From Stomorhina lunata (taxonomy: Eukaryota > Arthropoda > Insecta > Diptera > Rhiniidae): 64,000 nucleotides of DNA. Below, piece after piece: positions 45,309 through 56,089 of the stretch (position 1 is its first letter; the number at the start of each line of letters is the position of its first letter). A program made the translations under genes and the position numbers. Location: contig OW121740.1 of assembly GCA_933228675.1 (NCBI GenBank), positions 56,855,000 through 56,918,999 on the forward strand. Reading direction: 5' to 3'. The notes under the pieces were generated by a model. It was given only the letters and a program-made list of their open reading frames with translations. It made no database searches and was not told where the DNA came from.

Positions 45309-46398
45309 ATAGTGTGAAAATATTTGATAAATTGTTCAAAGCAAAAGACATATGGGCAAATCCTGCGTGACGGACGATACATTTGTAAGGATTTTGTTGT
45401 ACTTAAATGTATCCCATTGTTGTTCTACAAAAGACACAGATTTTTGAGAATATTAGCCCATCAATTGTGCTATCGTATGGCATTTGTAAATTTACATATC
45501 TGTTTTGGAGGAAAAAGATATTTGCTTTTAAAGTGCTGTGACGGACGCTACAAAAAATGGAAGTGACTTTTTTTTCAACATGTGTTTCTTTAATTTTCAT
45601 CAAATCGGTCATAGTAATAAAAAATTGTAAATACATTAAAGATAGAGGAAAATCAGAGGATTACAAAACAGCTTTTATAAAATATTTTAAAGTTTCCAGT
45701 TTCACCAAAAATCCATAAATGAACTGTTGCGGACGCTAAGTGACGGACGATACAGTTTTTACTTGAATGTCTTTTATTATGAAAAAATTCATATTTCATA
45801 TTTTTTTAATGATTTGTTAGACAGTGAGAATAATGGCTTTATTTGTTGCCGAATTTCATTTCCTTCCTTTTCATGTTCGCGGTTAAAATGCGATTTTTGG
45901 GCACAATTTAATATTTCACAAAACGGCTACATACATATATTTACTTCAAGTCTTACACTTTTTACATCTTATTTTTCGTCAAAAGAATGCTGCAGTTAGC
46001 TGTTAGAGAGTCCCAAAAATCCAAAAAAAATCAACTTTCAATAACATCAAATTTGCCCCATTGTATATTTTTTTAACACCTAATATCTAAAATATAATCT
46101 GTGGATATAGACAGTGTTATTGCTTTATGAATAAGACAGATAAATATGTGTTCGTAAATATTGTATTTAATAAATATTATTCTGTAAAAATATATACTGT
46201 GACGGACGCTACATACTTTCCTATACGTATTATTCTGTAAAATGCTATATAAACATCTCTATATTTTTAGCCTAATGTAAGGCATACTATAAGTTCTCTT
46301 TAGAAACCAAGTTCATTTGGAGAAAAAAGAAAAATTGCACTAGTCAAATTAAAAAAAAAAAAAAAACGTTATTTCTGTGACGGACGTTACACACTGTG
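45309..46398. repeat. Cluster of GTGACGGACGCTAC motifs
   Basis: The 14-base word GTGACGGACGCTAC or a one-to-two-base variant occurs at 45367, 45538, 45740, 46199 and 46377. A sixth, weaker version (GTTGCGGACGCTAA) at 45726 abuts the third. Spacing is irregular (about 170, 200, 460, 180), and the sequence between copies is unrelated AT-rich DNA, so this is not a tandem repeat. No protein-coding frame with motifs covers it. The meaning is unknown; binding-site arrays at a transposon end or a regulatory element are possible. Confidence 0.7.
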
Positions 46399-46894
46399 AG
46401 CTCTTTTTTACTTGACGTTATTTATATCACTCCAATTACTTTTGATGGGGTCTTTTACATCTAATTGTATAAAATTAAGCAGACATTGAGCCTATACTGA
46501 AATTTGATACCTAAATGGATGTTTTTGTGATTTTTATGAACTTTTAAAAAACCTATTATTTTAAAAAATATATAAAAATTCGAGATGGGTCCAAATAAAG
46601 ACCTCCCATTCACGAAGAATATCCATTATATATTCTAAAGTATAAATATATGGAAAATTTTTTCAGAAACACAAATACGTTATTTTGACAGTTTTAAAAT
46701 TTTGGCCTTGGATTTAATGTTCTTCGGATTTGCCAATATATTCTCTCCCTCCAATTAAGAACTTTTGTAATTGTTTGAGAGAAAAGCGGATTTAAATGTG
46801 TTTTTCGGGCCATTTCGGCAATTATATTTACATCTGAAGATCATAGCTCAAATTAACTTACAAATCTTTCCCTGGGATCACTACTTCCTAGCGA

Positions 46895-46895
<1 letters not shown>
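46399..46895. other. Unassigned interval
   Basis: AT-rich to mixed sequence; nothing recognised before the (TA)n tail of SINE copy 2. Confidence 0.4.
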
Positions 46896-46940
<45 letters not shown>

Positions 46941-47237
46941 CCCCGGTAACATTCCAATTGGAACAAGGGGTAATTCTCTCAGACAATGAGCTGCATCCGA
47001 TTCTATTTTTAGACTCATTGAAAGGGACGTACGTTTTAACGCCGCCTCCGAACGGCAAATGCATTAGTTAGAGAAATTTTTACATAGCCTAATACTCAAT
47101 AACCAGCGGCTAGCTGAGTTATGAGGTGAAACGCCGCTTTTTTGAATTTTTTTTTTCAAGTGGGTCTGGCCGGGGATCGAACTTGGGACCTCTTGTATGC
47201 TAGGCGGATGACTAACCTGCTATACTTCGGCGGTTCA
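46896..47237 (-). mobile_element. tRNA-derived SINE, copy 2
   Basis: Reversed relative to copy 1. The (TA)n tail is at 46896-46937, then the body (ATTCCAATTGGAACAAGG, GCCTAATACTCAATAACC), and the tRNA-like head at 47165-47237 with an intact box B on the minus strand (AGTTCGATCCCCGGCC) and CATCCGCCTAGCATAC. A TTTTTTTTT run separates head and body. The plus-strand frame crossing it is a by-product and not a gene. Confidence 0.82.
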
Positions 47238-47537
47238 CATCGTTGGTGGTTAGTTTCACTTAATATTTCGGAGAATCTTGGCCGTTCTACGTTAACCAAT
47301 AGAGTCATTGAGATGAGGGACTATACTGTTGAAATCAGGTCGGATGACTCATTAACACAGCGTTTTGAGTGTGTAAAAAGTCCCTTGTCTGAGCCGATGT
47401 ATGTGAGCTCGAATAGTGATATATCGTTGGCTGTTAATAGTGCGATTAAGATAGGTCCGATTTACAGAAAAAAGCGACCATTTGTATCGAAAGACCAACA
47501 CAGTCGACTGCTGTTAACTTTAAGGTGCAGAATATGA
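47238..47537 (+). other. Coding-like stretch of unknown identity (about 98 codons)
   Basis: Plus-strand frame open to a stop at 47537, through TNRVIEMRDYTVEIRSDDSL, LSEPMYVSSNSDISLAVNSA and IGPIYRKKRPFVSK. Base composition is visibly less AT-rich than in the neighbours. There is no start codon of its own (the frame enters from the SINE) and no motif I recognise. The reverse strand has stops in most frames. It could be a fragment of a transposon protein or of a host gene; I would not call it an intact gene. Confidence 0.3.
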
Positions 47538-48665
47538 AAACTTCCTAGAAAAAATTTTCAGTTTTTATGGGGTAACCCAAAGTGCTATTAATATTACCAG
47601 AGATGTGACATTTCTAATAATCCAATATTTCAAATAAAATTTAAAATTCTACTACAAATCTAAGTTAATCACAAAGTAATACATCTGGTGTGAACGTATT
47701 ATTAAAAATTTCACTCTATATAAACCTTTCTTTTACTTTACAGCCTTCACAGTACAAAAGATTTCAAATAGAAACAAAATTTCAAATCAAAACTAGCATG
47801 ACAAACTCTCATCGACCATAACACCGAAATAAATATAAAAATTATCATTATAAACACTGTCATCACGATAATTTTTATTGAAATTATTCAACTAACACAC
47901 CCCCTTCTTATTCTTTCTCGGATATAATTCAAACATAACATAAAGTAATAGAGACATTAGAGATGATCATCTCGGTTAATATCTTTAGTACATGCCATAT
48001 CAATAGATACTTATATATGTACGAACGAACGAACGAGTACATAAAAATAGCTCAGACAGACACTCATGAACATTTTAGTATGTAACATGAAGTTGTACTA
48101 TATACAGATACACACGTTCAGATACATTGTGTGGGTCAGTAGAATATACTTTTAGAAGTTTTCAAACAAATGTTTTGTCTAACGAAATGTGGGTAAATTG
48201 AACTACATCAACAAGTTGTTTTTGTCGCGTGCCTTATTGAAAGTACTCGTAGTTTAATTTAACTTCATTCTTATATTTGTACTTATGTAGATATGAACCA
48301 TCACATTGTTTTAATTTTTCCTTCCTGATTGTCAAAATTTTAATGTAGGTCTTAGATATGGAATAAATGGGCATTTTTATATCATCTTTAATCCATAACT
48401 TTAAGCAAATTGTATACATATGGCAAAAATTAAACAATTTTAATGCCTTTGAAATCAACTTTCAATTCGAATCAATTTTGTACTCTTAGGAGTTAGAAAA
48501 ATCTTATTACAGTTTTGAACTCCCAAGACTTCATGTATATTAACTACAAAATTTTAGTTGCTTAAGTTTGCTTTTCTTTGCGTAATTGGCATGCAAATTT
48601 AAAAAATGTAAAAAAATCGCTTGCAGCATTCATGTATTTTTTCATATTTCATCTTTTTCTTTACT
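47538..48665. other. Non-coding interval
   Basis: AT-rich, with a short GAACGAACGAAC microsatellite at about 48022. No gene supported. Confidence 0.45.
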
Positions 48666-48790
48666 CATTTTAAAGTTTGGACCCAAGTCCTTGTTCTACG
48701 AAATAGATGAATCCATGGCCCTCTAAATTTTAATTTCGTCACTTTTAATACTACTTAATGACAAAATTTGAAGTACATTTTAGTTGTGAA
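48666..48790 (-). repeat. Dispersed repeat D, copy 2
   Basis: Contains TTTGGACCCAAGTCCTTGTT, CTACGAAATAGATG and CCCTCTAAATTTTAATTTCG, the reverse-complement order of 26041-26190. Limits are approximate. Confidence 0.6.
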
Positions 48791-49519
48791 CACGAGTCCA
48801 ATATACAATATGTATTATCAAATATCAGAGAAATTGAGCCAACAGCTTTGTTGTTATAACCATATTCGTTAACAACTTAAAAACATTGGGACAGTAATTT
48901 GAGTGACTATATAAAAGTGCCAATAGTGTATGTATATGGGGAACCTGTCTTGAATTGTTCGAAATGCTAAAAAAAATAATCGCTTTAAAATTTGAAGTTA
49001 ATCGGATGGTTGAAAGCGTGCCAAGGCCCGCCCAAAATTTGCAAAACATCTGATTTCTTACTTTGATTCTAAATGACATAATACTTTAGTATAAAAAAAA
49101 TTCAAAGTAAGACATGATTTACAGTTCTACGGCCTATAAGAAACTTTTGGGAAGAGCCTACCTAATTTCTTAGAAGCTTGCAAAAGCCTAATCCTTTGAC
49201 TTTCCAAAACTTTTTAAAAATTAAAAATCGCTTTTCAAGATGTGAGAGTTGGAGGTATTAAAGTACTGCGAAAACCGAAAACAGTTTTTTGCGAATATCT
49301 CAAAATTTCGCACAAATCTCGAAATCTTTGAAAATGGTTTTTGGCTTTAACCCCCAAACTAGGTCGCTTTTCAAGTTTTTACAAAAGTTGCTCGTTTGTG
49401 TCACCGTGTAATTTGAGACTGTTGAGTTTCCAATTGAAGGTAATATTCATAGGAATTATATAAAAAACAACTGAACTCATCTACATTGCACGACATGTGT
49501 TTCGTTAGAATCCACGGAA
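48791..49519. other. Unassigned interval
   Basis: Mixed sequence without recognised motifs. It may extend repeat D, since the copy at 26 kb also has unassigned flanks. Confidence 0.35.
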
Positions 49520-49680
49520 AAGACGCCGTCGTGGTACATGTTAATTGGTGTGGAGTTGAAACTAGCAAACTATTTATGGAATGTCGTGTGCCTAACATCT
49601 CGCAGTAGAGTTCGATATAAAAAGATGGTTGAGGCCCTATGCTTCACTGATAGTCAAGAAAAACAGAAGAATATTCAATA
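49520..49680 (+). pseudogene. LINE 3' end fragment
   Basis: Shares CTAACATCTCGCAGTAGAGT, GATATAAAAAGATGGTTGAG and GCCCTATGCTTCACTGATAG with the duplicated 3' end at 11285-11480. Translation gives DIKRW-type C-terminal residues with stops. It is a short, 5'-truncated insertion of the LINE family seen at 9440-11240. Confidence 0.65.
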
Positions 49681-49985
49681 ATATTTTACATTTCCTGACT
49701 TATTACTAAACTTCGAACATCTATCTTTAAAAATGTCGTAGTATAAACGTAGTTGGGACGAACGACTATTTTCGTTCAATGTGAAGAATTCATCTTAAAA
49801 AATTTTTTATGTACATTCGTCCACTGAACAAATTTGAGAAGATTATACGTTTTTATGTATTTGTATATATCGCGCACTGAAATTAAGTCAGTGTCACTTT
49901 AGTTCTAGAAGCGGTCAATTTGTGGTACCTGCAAAGAAAGACATACAGTGATTAATTCCGGACAATCTAGAGGCTTATTCACCAC
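49681..49985. other. Unassigned interval
   Basis: Nothing recognised. Confidence 0.35.
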
Positions 49986-50179
49986 CCTTGATAAATGAGT
50001 ATATTTTACGAATGTCAATACTCGCTATATCGGATATATCATGCATAAAAAGCGCTTACAGATTATGAGACCTAGAATTGAAAAAAGATGCAGCGGTATA
50101 GAAGATGAATTACCGTCTTACCCTTCTCTATATTGTGGCAACTGCAATAGTAGTAATAGTAATCATAGTTGAAGATTAA

Positions 50180-51140
50180 CGGTCTTATGCAAAAGAAAAT
50201 CTAAAATATTGCTTAAAGAACACATTAGTTACCAAATACTTTAAGGCTAACAAACGATTGTTAAAAAATAGTATCCAAAAACAGTTCTTTAACTGATGAA
50301 TACGTCAAGTTAATGCTGGCAACATTATCATTCTCTCTTGTCTCTATAGTTAAAGATACAAAACAACGAATTAATTATTCATTATTTCCTTCGGGTAGTC
50401 GAATATCTAAATAATATTTTGTATGTTTTTAATATAAAATCACATTTTTACTCTTTTCTTAATGTAAAATTATGTTTATGTTATATAAAAACAAAAACTA
50501 AACACATTTATAATACAGTAAAATAATAAATAGACAAATTTTTAGTAAGAGCTTGAACCGATTATTTAAAAATCGAGTACTTTTAACTCATGTTGAGTAG
50601 ATATACATCACTATAAAGTTTTTTGTAAATTTCATTGACCGATGTCTGTTTTTTGTTGAAAAAATGAATTTTTGTTAATTATTATCAATTTATTTGAAAA
50701 GTTTGATTTTAGTATGAAATATGTAAAATAGAGTATGAAATGTCATTGAAATTATATTTTATAAATTCCCCACCCCCGAATGAAAAAATTACAAACTGAA
50801 TGACAAACTTATAATACCCTTTCACCTATTGGTGAAGGGTATAAAAATAGCAAATTATAAAAAAAACATGATAACGAAATTTAGTAAAAATATTATTTTT
50901 TATTAAAAAGTCTGAAAACTTAAATATTTTCATTAAAAGTTTTCACAAAATATTATTTATCAAAACAGTAAAATATTTAAAGTAGTTTTAAATTATGTAG
51001 ATAGCTACTTAAAATTATTTGATGTTAACAAAAGATTAACATCGGTTTGTTAAGCTAACAATCGTTTTTGGAAATTACTTTAAGGAATTTTGCTTAACTT
51101 TAGTTTACCAATCGTTGTTAAATTTTTTTGCATAAGACCG
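50180..51140. mobile_element. 961-bp inverted-repeat element with TAA target duplication
   Basis: The ends are inverted: CGGTCTTATGCAAAA on the left and the complement of TTTTTTTGCATAAGACCG on the right. Partial similarity continues inward (TTAAGCAAAA, CTTTAAAGTAA, AACGATTGTTA). Flanks are TAA (50177-50179) and TAA (51141-51143), the TWA-type 3-bp duplication of PIF/Harbinger-like elements. The interior is AT-rich and non-coding and carries a small family A end at 50800-50846. It interrupts a LINE RNase H region. Confidence 0.85.
50800..50846 (+). mobile_element. Dispersed family A, terminal fragment (copy 9)
   Basis: Only the 3' end of family A is present: ACTTATAATACCCTTTCACC, TATTGGTGAAGGGTATAAAA. 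It lies inside the 961-bp inverted-repeat element. Confidence 0.7.
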
Positions 51141-51300
51141 TAAGTCTTCTGGCATGTGGTATCTTATCTAATTGCTAACTGCTTTGTATATGGCCGATAT
51201 CTCGGCTTGAAAAATACTACATAACAACAAATTTCCTTTCTTTGACTTACGATTCGTCCTTGATGGATCCGTCAAAGATAGGTTTTAAATATGCAGTAGT

Positions 51301-52780
51301 CGATGTAGTGCGGAATATAAATAATTGTATCCAGTAATTTTATCGCGCACTTACACCATTTGAATTTTTATTTTATTATTTTATTATACAGATCTTCAAG
51401 ATGACTATGGTTTGTTAAATCAAAAAGTGAAGTTGGTTTCTCCGAGTTGACTCTAGTTTCGAGATGTAACTTTTTTTTCCTAAAAAAAGTTTTTTTGCAA
51501 ATAGCGTTAATATAACTCCAAAACGGCTTATTATATTAGGCAAATCAAATTGGAGAACATTTTAATCTTTAAGTCGTACACACTTTTTTTTGAATCTGCT
51601 TAGACGTTTAAAAGTTATAATAGAATTTATACCGAAAAAATGTTTCCTTGAAAAAATTTCGTTTTTGAAAAAAAATTATGAAAAATGGAAAAAAATAACA
51701 AAATTTTAATTTTTTTCCTATTTCATATAATTTTATATATTTAAAAGGCAATAAGCTATTTCATTCTAAGTCGATCAAGAACTTTTATTAAAAGTTAAGT
51801 TTATGTATATCTTTTAATTTATAACAATGGAAGAATTGTTGTTATTTATATTTTTTATGATTTTTTAAAAAACAAAAAAATTTTGAAAAAAAGTTAATCA
51901 GTCGTCTGGAACTTCGACCTTTATAAGAAGAACTATGAAGAATCCCTTAATTGCAGTTAGCTGCAGCTGGACTTAAATGTAACTACTTTAGCACTTTTAG
52001 GACAATAGTTGATGAGGACATTTTTTTCAAATGCTCTTGGATGCAATTTTCCGTGAACATTTAAATATTTTTTTTTTTGCCAGAAAATTTAATTTTCACT
52101 TGATATTTATAGAAGGGTTGTAAAAAATATTATTATAGATGAGATTACTAGGAGATAAACACTGAATATTAAAAATTCTATAATTTAATGTCAGAAAATT
52201 AAGCGGTTTCTGTCATAATTACCTCAAAGTAATAAAATAAATATTTTTCTAAATAAAAACCTCTACATAATAAAATCAAGCAGAAAATCAAGCATTTGAA
52301 GAAAATAAATGAAATTAAACAATTTTTCTAAGCAAAAATGAATCATTTAGCTAAAATTTCTCTAATAATTCAAATGAAAAATTTTACAAGTGTGGAAAAA
52401 TGAAAAAAAAATAGCTATATTTTCTTTAACGAATTTAAAGATTTTGTATATTTGCTTAATAATTTAAAAAGCAGCTGATGCCACAAATTGTGACGTAGAT
52501 TTTGAGGATGATTTGTAAAATTATTTTTAAAATTTAAGAAACAATTTTTTGCAAAAGAAAAAAAAGAAAGCAAATGTTATTCAGGTGGTTTATTTATATC
52601 TTTAATTAGAAGATTTATAAGAAAAAAAAATATAAAATTAAATTAAATTAAATTGTTTAAAAAATTTAACAAATTTCAATATTTAAGGGGCAAAAAGAGA
52701 TTTTTATTTAAAACTTAAAGAAAATGAGAGGAGAATGATTTAGGAATATAATCAGTTGTATCTTTTAGAGAATAAGATAC
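51301..52780. other. AT-rich interval upstream of the candidate promoter
   Basis: No gene or repeat element recognised. A-rich and T-rich tracts dominate. If the promoter at 53276 is real, this is its distal upstream region. Confidence 0.45.
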
Positions 52781-52782
52781 AG

Positions 52783-52800
52783 AGAGAGAGAGAGAAAGAG
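52783..52800. promoter_or_regulatory. GAGA tract about 480 bp upstream of candidate TSS
   Basis: GAGAGAGAGAGAGAAAGAG-type run. GA repeats bind GAGA factor (Trl) in flies and are common near developmental promoters. The function here is inferred from position only. Confidence 0.45.
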
Positions 52801-53239
52801 TCTGAAATTAGCAGGTAGTTTTTAGAAAAGTATCTGAGAGATATTTAGATACAATTTTGAAAACAAACTGTTGATTGGCTTAAATGCGCTTGCGCCAGCC
52901 TAACAGCCTGAAAATGGCTACATAACGGGGAGTTGACTTTATGGGATTGGATACATACCCATACATTAACACTCAAACATTTAGATACTAAATTCAACAG
53001 ATACATTTACTCTCACTTTTTTTTTGAACGAAAAGATAAACTGAGAGCAGTAGAGTTTGAAAGAGAATAGTAGCATTAAGGGGACATTTAAAATGTTCGA
53101 AATTTTCATTTTTGTGTGAGGAATGGGGAAGGTATTGATGGTCTGGTTGGTAAGATTTTGTTTGTTTGGTCTGCGCTATTGAACCGATAGTCATGCATTT
53201 AGATGGGAAAATGTATCTTATAAGCTTTGGCCGGTTTCA

Positions 53240-53308
53240 TTCATAAAAACCAATTGAGTACTCATCTCGTGCTTCAGTTGTGTTCGAACTAGCTAACGTG
53301 ACGGTCCC
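53240..53308 (+). promoter_or_regulatory. Core promoter: Inr + partial MTE + DPE
   Basis: An initiator TTCAGTT places +1 at the A at 53276. Exactly at +28 to +32 (53303-53307) is GGTCC, which fits the DPE consensus RGWYV. Positions +18 to +27 (CTAACGTGAC) match about 7 of 10 bases of the MTE consensus. The invariant Inr-DPE spacing is the key evidence, since a shift of one base would abolish it. A weak TATA-like CATAAAAA lies at about -34 to -27. This type of promoter is typical of developmentally regulated fly genes. It is the best host-gene signal in the window. Confidence 0.65.
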
Positions 53309-54319
53309 AACCAACTACCAATACAATCTATATATAAATATTTTACTCTTAGAAAAGAAATACAAAAAATTTCAAAGAAAAAAAAGAAATTCAAATCAGA
53401 CTGTTTGTTACAAGAAAAATTAAAAAAAAAAGAAAATTTTAAATGAAAAAATCTAATAAGATTTAAAAAAGAGAAAAAAGTTTTAAAAACTGTCCTAAGA
53501 TAACGGAAGAAAAATTTGGAATTATAAAAAAATTGAAAATAGAAAAAAGTGAAATTTGAAAAAATCTTTAAATATTAAATAACACAAAACAAAAGTATCT
53601 TAAAGATATTTGGATTCATACAATTTAAAGAAAAAGTGAAATCTCTCGGGCAAGAAAAAAGGATTAAATTTTTTGTTGAACAGCTGAATCTAAAACTCAA
53701 TTCAATCAACTATAAAATTTACTTTTTTATGAATGAAAATATTTTTGTAGTCTCTAAAGAGCATTAGCAACAAAGTTTAAGAAAAAAGCTCTCTAGCAAA
53801 AAAAAAAAACGCTTTGATAAAAAAAAAACTTTGTGACGTATTTTATTTTGTGCAAAAAAAAATACAATAAAACAAATAAATTAAATATATATATCAAACA
53901 AGATATATATTTGCATTATATACTTTTTATCGATTTATTTAAACAAGCGCTCGCTCTTACGTATTTTCGAAAACTAAGAGATTTGAATTTGTATTCAAAA
54001 CTAAACTAAAAAAAAATTTATTTGAAATAAACAAAATCATAAATTATATTTTAGTGTTTTATATTATTTCAAAAATTTCCTAACAAAAACAAAAGAAAAA
54101 AACTTTTAATTAAAATCTTCAAATTCAAAAACTTAAACCTAAATTGTAAAGGATTTGTAAAATTTGAAAAAAACATTTTAAATGTTCCATTTACTGCACA
54201 GTGTTACGCTCAACAAAGTAAATTTTGTCTAATTGGAAATCCTTGAGTTTTTCTTATTCATCTAAAGATTTTAACAATCTTTTGTCAAATAATCTTCTGC
54301 ACGTGCCAATAATATCCAG
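53276..54319 (+). other. Candidate non-coding first exon (5' leader) of a host gene
   Basis: From the predicted start at 53276 the sequence is A-rich, without a long reading frame, and reaches a donor-like CAG|GTGGGT at 54319/54320. A leader of about 1.04 kb is plausible for a DPE-type developmental gene. The only frame near the end (from about 54225) begins without an ATG and crosses the donor. The gene cannot be named: no coding exon is visible within the window. The exon end is much less certain than the promoter. Confidence 0.4.
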
Positions 54320-54540
54320 GTGGGTGTCAACCAAAAATTTTCAAATGATTTATTTTTATACACCCAAAAAAATTTTATTTAAATTTTTAGAAAAATGTAA
54401 TAAATTTTTGTTTTTGAAAAAGTCATAAAAAAGGTTTAAAAATAAATTTAATTTTATAAAAAAAAAATTATTTTTTATATTTTGAAATTTTATATAAAGT
54501 ATAAAAACAGAAGAAATATTACAGTGTCAAAATAAAATAT
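54320..54540. other. Start of putative first intron
   Basis: AT-rich sequence following the donor-like site, no feature. Downstream sequence to the window end contains no recognisable exon. Confidence 0.35.
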
Positions 54541-55870
54541 TGAAGTCCCATTTTGAGCTATAAGAAAGATTTTAATTTCTTTGGATTCTGTAAATTCTCT
54601 GGAATGCAATTTGCATTATGCAAATATTAAAAAATATTTTCATTTGGGCTGCAAATCAATTAAAAATATCAAAAATTGCAAAAGATGTCAAACAAAGTTT
54701 TTATGAAACACAAAAAAAAATTTTCACTTAAAAAACCGTTAATTAGTTTTGAAAAATTTTTCAAAACTTTAAAAAAATGTTAAAAACTAAAGTCTCTTGA
54801 TTTCATTATATTTCGTTTTTCTAATTTAAAGCCATTTTCCCGCCTTAAATTTTGATGATTGAGAAAAATATAAAAATGTCTACCAAATTTTTGTGAATTC
54901 CAAAAAAACTTTCATTTTCAAATCTAAATTTCTAGTTCATAAAAATTAAATCCGAAAAGTTTTACATTTTTTTGGATTCTTTAAAAAGTCTAGTTTATTA
55001 CTGAATTTTATTTTATTATTTCTACATTATTTTGCAATTTAAAATTTTAAAAATTATAAAACAAGACAACAAAATTTTTTGTCAAATTTTAGTAAAATTC
55101 AAAAATTTTTGACATTCAAATATAAAGATTTAAGCCTTTACTTATAAGATTCGAAAGGTTTTGAATATTTAAGATTCTCTAAAGAATTCAATTTTATTAA
55201 TAATTTTGAAATATAACTTTCAAACTATTCTACGAGTAAAAATTTTGATAATCGTGAAAAAAGTCAAATAAATTTTTTTTGAAAATTTGTACGATATCTA
55301 AGAGCTTTTAAACATCCAAATGTTAATATCTTAGACCCTGCAAATGAGATATAAATATTTTAAGATGTTTTCGATTCCCTGAAGACTCTAGTTTATAAGC
55401 AAATTTTGAAATTTTAATTAACAATTAATGTACAACTTTAAATTTTGATATTCGTAAAAACACACAAATAAAATTTCAGGAAAATTTTTGTAAAATCAAA
55501 AAGTTTTACACATTCAAATGTTAATATCTTAGTTCATGTAAATAAGTTGTGAAAAGTTTTTTATTTGGATGGATTCTCTGAAGACTCAATTTTGTAATAA
55601 ATTTTATTTTCTGACTTTAAAATAATTTTTCAAATCAAAATTTTGAAAATGATAAAAAACGACAATCAAATTTCTGGAAAAAAATTTGTAAAATCAAAGA
55701 ATTTAACACATTCATATAAAAAAATATCTAAGTCTGTCTCTATAGAATATGAAAACTTTTTTTTATTTCTATTTTAAAAAAGACTCTAGATTTTTAATAA
55801 AGCTTGTAATTTAAGCTTAAAGTTAGTTTACGAAACAAAATTTTCAAAACACTCATATTAAACAATTCAA
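54541..55870. repeat. Degenerate tandem repeat, about 200-bp units
   Basis: A block GGATTCTCTGAAGACTC (with variants) followed by AATTTTGTAATAAATTTTA recurs at 54974, 55173, 55373, 55572 and about 55767, that is every 195-200 bases. Each unit also has AAAATTTTGA..AT(A/C)GTGAAAAA, GTAAAATTCAAAAA and CACATTCAAATGTTAATATC segments. A possible earlier unit starts around 54580. Divergence is high, so the array is old. It is non-coding. Confidence 0.75.
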
Positions 55871-56089
55871 ATATAATTTCCAATTCAAAACTGTTTTTCT
55901 TTGTTGAACCGAGGATTTGAAAGCGAGGACTTAAGTTTTAGATTTTTTACAAATTTGACAAAACATTTTTAAAATAGAGCTTAAACAAAAGCTCATTGCT
56001 CAAGTTAAGTTAAGGCAGCTGCGAAATTTAGAATCCTTATGATTTAATTGAAGCTTTAAGGAGTTTTAATTTGAAAGCTTTAGCACTTA

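Larger units (their letters stand above)
49986..51300 (-). pseudogene. LINE RNase H and C-terminal zinc-knuckle remnant, split
   Basis: On the minus strand the piece at 51144-51300 reads FDGSIKDES.. and SIFQAEISAIYKAVSN then IRYHMPEDL, the RNase H pattern (DGS...FQAEIxAI) of I/R1-type LINEs. The sequence continues beyond an insert (50180-51140) at 50179 downward with YYYCSCHNIEKGKTVIHLLY and RCIFFNSRSH, the CxxC..H..C C-terminal segment. Stops are present in both parts. The insertion sits between RNase H and the zinc knuckle. Confidence 0.7.

Noticed and set aside
47142..47240. Start of a 131-codon protein
   Set aside because: The first ~32 codons are the reversed tRNA-like head of SINE copy 2; only the part beyond 47238 is listed, as uncertain.
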